Shown: in pieces, positions 5,709 through 6,029 of the stretch
How positions within the stretch are numbered: the stretch's first letter is position 1
How the letters are laid out: every line of letters begins with the position of its first letter
Assembly (NCBI GenBank): GCA_050697275.1
Contig: JBOGZI010000290.1
Span: 1-6,029 of the forward strand
Origin: JBOGZI01 sp050697275
GTDB taxonomy: Bacteria > Actinomycetota > Thermoleophilia > Solirubrobacterales > 70-9
Length of the DNA: 6,029 nucleotides
Reading direction: 5' to 3'
Notes under the pieces: generated by a model
Database searches by the model: none
What the model saw: only the letters and a program-made list of their open reading frames with translations
Told to the model about the DNA's origin: nothing
Translations under genes and position numbers: made by a program

Positions 5709-5885
5709 TCAGCGCTGTCGGCGGCGGAGACGGGCCCCGCCGAAGGGCAGCTCGTCGATGTAATAGATGATGGCGGCGACAATGAGAGCGACAGCCACGC
5801 CCAGGTAGGACTCCGGCGGCTCCAGCCCGAGCCGCCCGGTGGCCGCGCTTATGACCACCAGTTGGGGGCGCGCAAAATGCCCCAT
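5709..5885 (-). CDS. Small single-helix membrane protein, 58 residues
   Basis: A hand translation from ATG 5885 gives a 58-residue protein ending at TGA 5711-5709. It begins MGHFARPQLVV, has a Gly/Pro-rich middle (TGRLGLEPPES), one membrane helix at about 28-43 (YLGVAVALIVAAIIYY), then IDELPFGG and a strongly basic end RLRRRQR. Third positions are mostly G or C, as in the neighbouring genes, and the hydrophobic stretch is hard to explain as a shadow frame. The basic tail suggests a cytoplasmic C-terminus. The start is weakly supported: no clear Shine-Dalgarno precedes it, and the frame is open upstream without another ATG, GTG or TTG in the window. It lies 25 bases after the stop of the upstream gene, so the two are probably co-transcribed. 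No function is recognised. Confidence 0.55.
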   Translation of the reverse strand: MGHFARPQLVVISAATGRLGLEPPESYLGVAVALIVAAIIYYIDELPFGGARLRRRQR

Positions 5886-5910
5886 CTCAGTGTCATCCAG
5901 ATCAAGGGCC

Positions 5911-6029
5911 TCAACCGTGCCGCCGCGATCGAGCCCACGCAGGCGCCGGCAGCTCAGGCTCGCGGCGCCGCGGGGTCGGGCGGGCGGTGCGCACGCCGAG
6001 AGCGAGGATCAGGGCGGCGAGGCCGAGGC
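5911..6029 (-). CDS. C-terminal end of a probable membrane protein, truncated by the right edge
   Basis: The last 38 codons of a minus-strand gene enter from the right edge and end at TGA 5913-5911. The visible part starts with the end of a hydrophobic helix (LGLAALILALGV), followed by a basic, Pro-rich cytoplasmic-type tail (RTARPTPRRREPELPAPA). Third positions are strongly G/C, and the two other minus-strand frames are less convincing: one is interrupted by stops and the other lacks a hydrophobic pattern. Too little is visible to name a family. It is the upstream neighbour of the 58-residue protein. Confidence 0.5.
   Translation of the reverse strand, partial: LGLAALILALGVRTARPTPRRREPELPAPAWARSRRHG

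Noticed and set aside
1..6029. tRNA, rRNA, CRISPR array, insertion sequence, or defence cassette
   Set aside because: No cloverleaf-like or rRNA-like sequence, no regularly spaced long repeats, no terminal inverted repeats with transposase, and no nuclease, helicase or toxin motif was seen in any frame.

Overview
The window is high-GC DNA in which nearly every credible gene has strongly G/C-biased third codon positions. The protein styles suggest an actinobacterium, most likely of the Thermoleophilia/Solirubrobacterales type: alanine-rich secreted beta-sandwich proteins, sigma factors fused to membrane tails, and small four-helix membrane proteins with a Pro-Trp-Phe motif. That placement is inferred from style and remembered family features, not from a search. 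I see no RNA gene, mobile element or CRISPR array.

Layout, left to right. At 1-1532 (minus) is a large secreted multi-domain beta-rich protein whose C-terminus runs off the left edge. It lies 79 bases downstream of, and on the same strand as, 1612-2949 (minus), an ECF-type sigma factor fused to a zinc-binding anti-sigma-like motif, a hydrophobic segment and a Pro/Gly-rich tail. A gene-free stretch of 195 bases (2950-3144), relatively AT-rich in parts and carrying short direct repeats, separates it from a divergent four-helix membrane protein at 3145-3594 (plus). That gene converges with 3625-4319 (minus), a membrane-anchored coiled-coil protein whose reading frame is broken by an apparent single-base indel. 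A 105-base divergent promoter region then leads to 4425-5675 (plus), a sigma-factor-like protein with a degenerate region 2, a transmembrane helix, a long coiled coil and a conserved-looking Cys-containing C-terminus. Past a strong GC hairpin, two further minus-strand genes occupy the right end: a 58-residue one-helix protein (5709-5885) and the C-terminal tail of a membrane protein entering from the right edge (5911-6029).

How the genes may work together. The theme is transcription-factor-like proteins tethered to the membrane, next to envelope proteins. Two of the seven genes join sigma-like N-terminal domains to a membrane span and an extracytoplasmic tail. The sigma/anti-sigma fusion could control itself and the downstream secreted protein. 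The degenerate sigma-like protein and its divergently transcribed coiled-coil neighbour could be functional partners. These links rest on gene order and domain logic alone.
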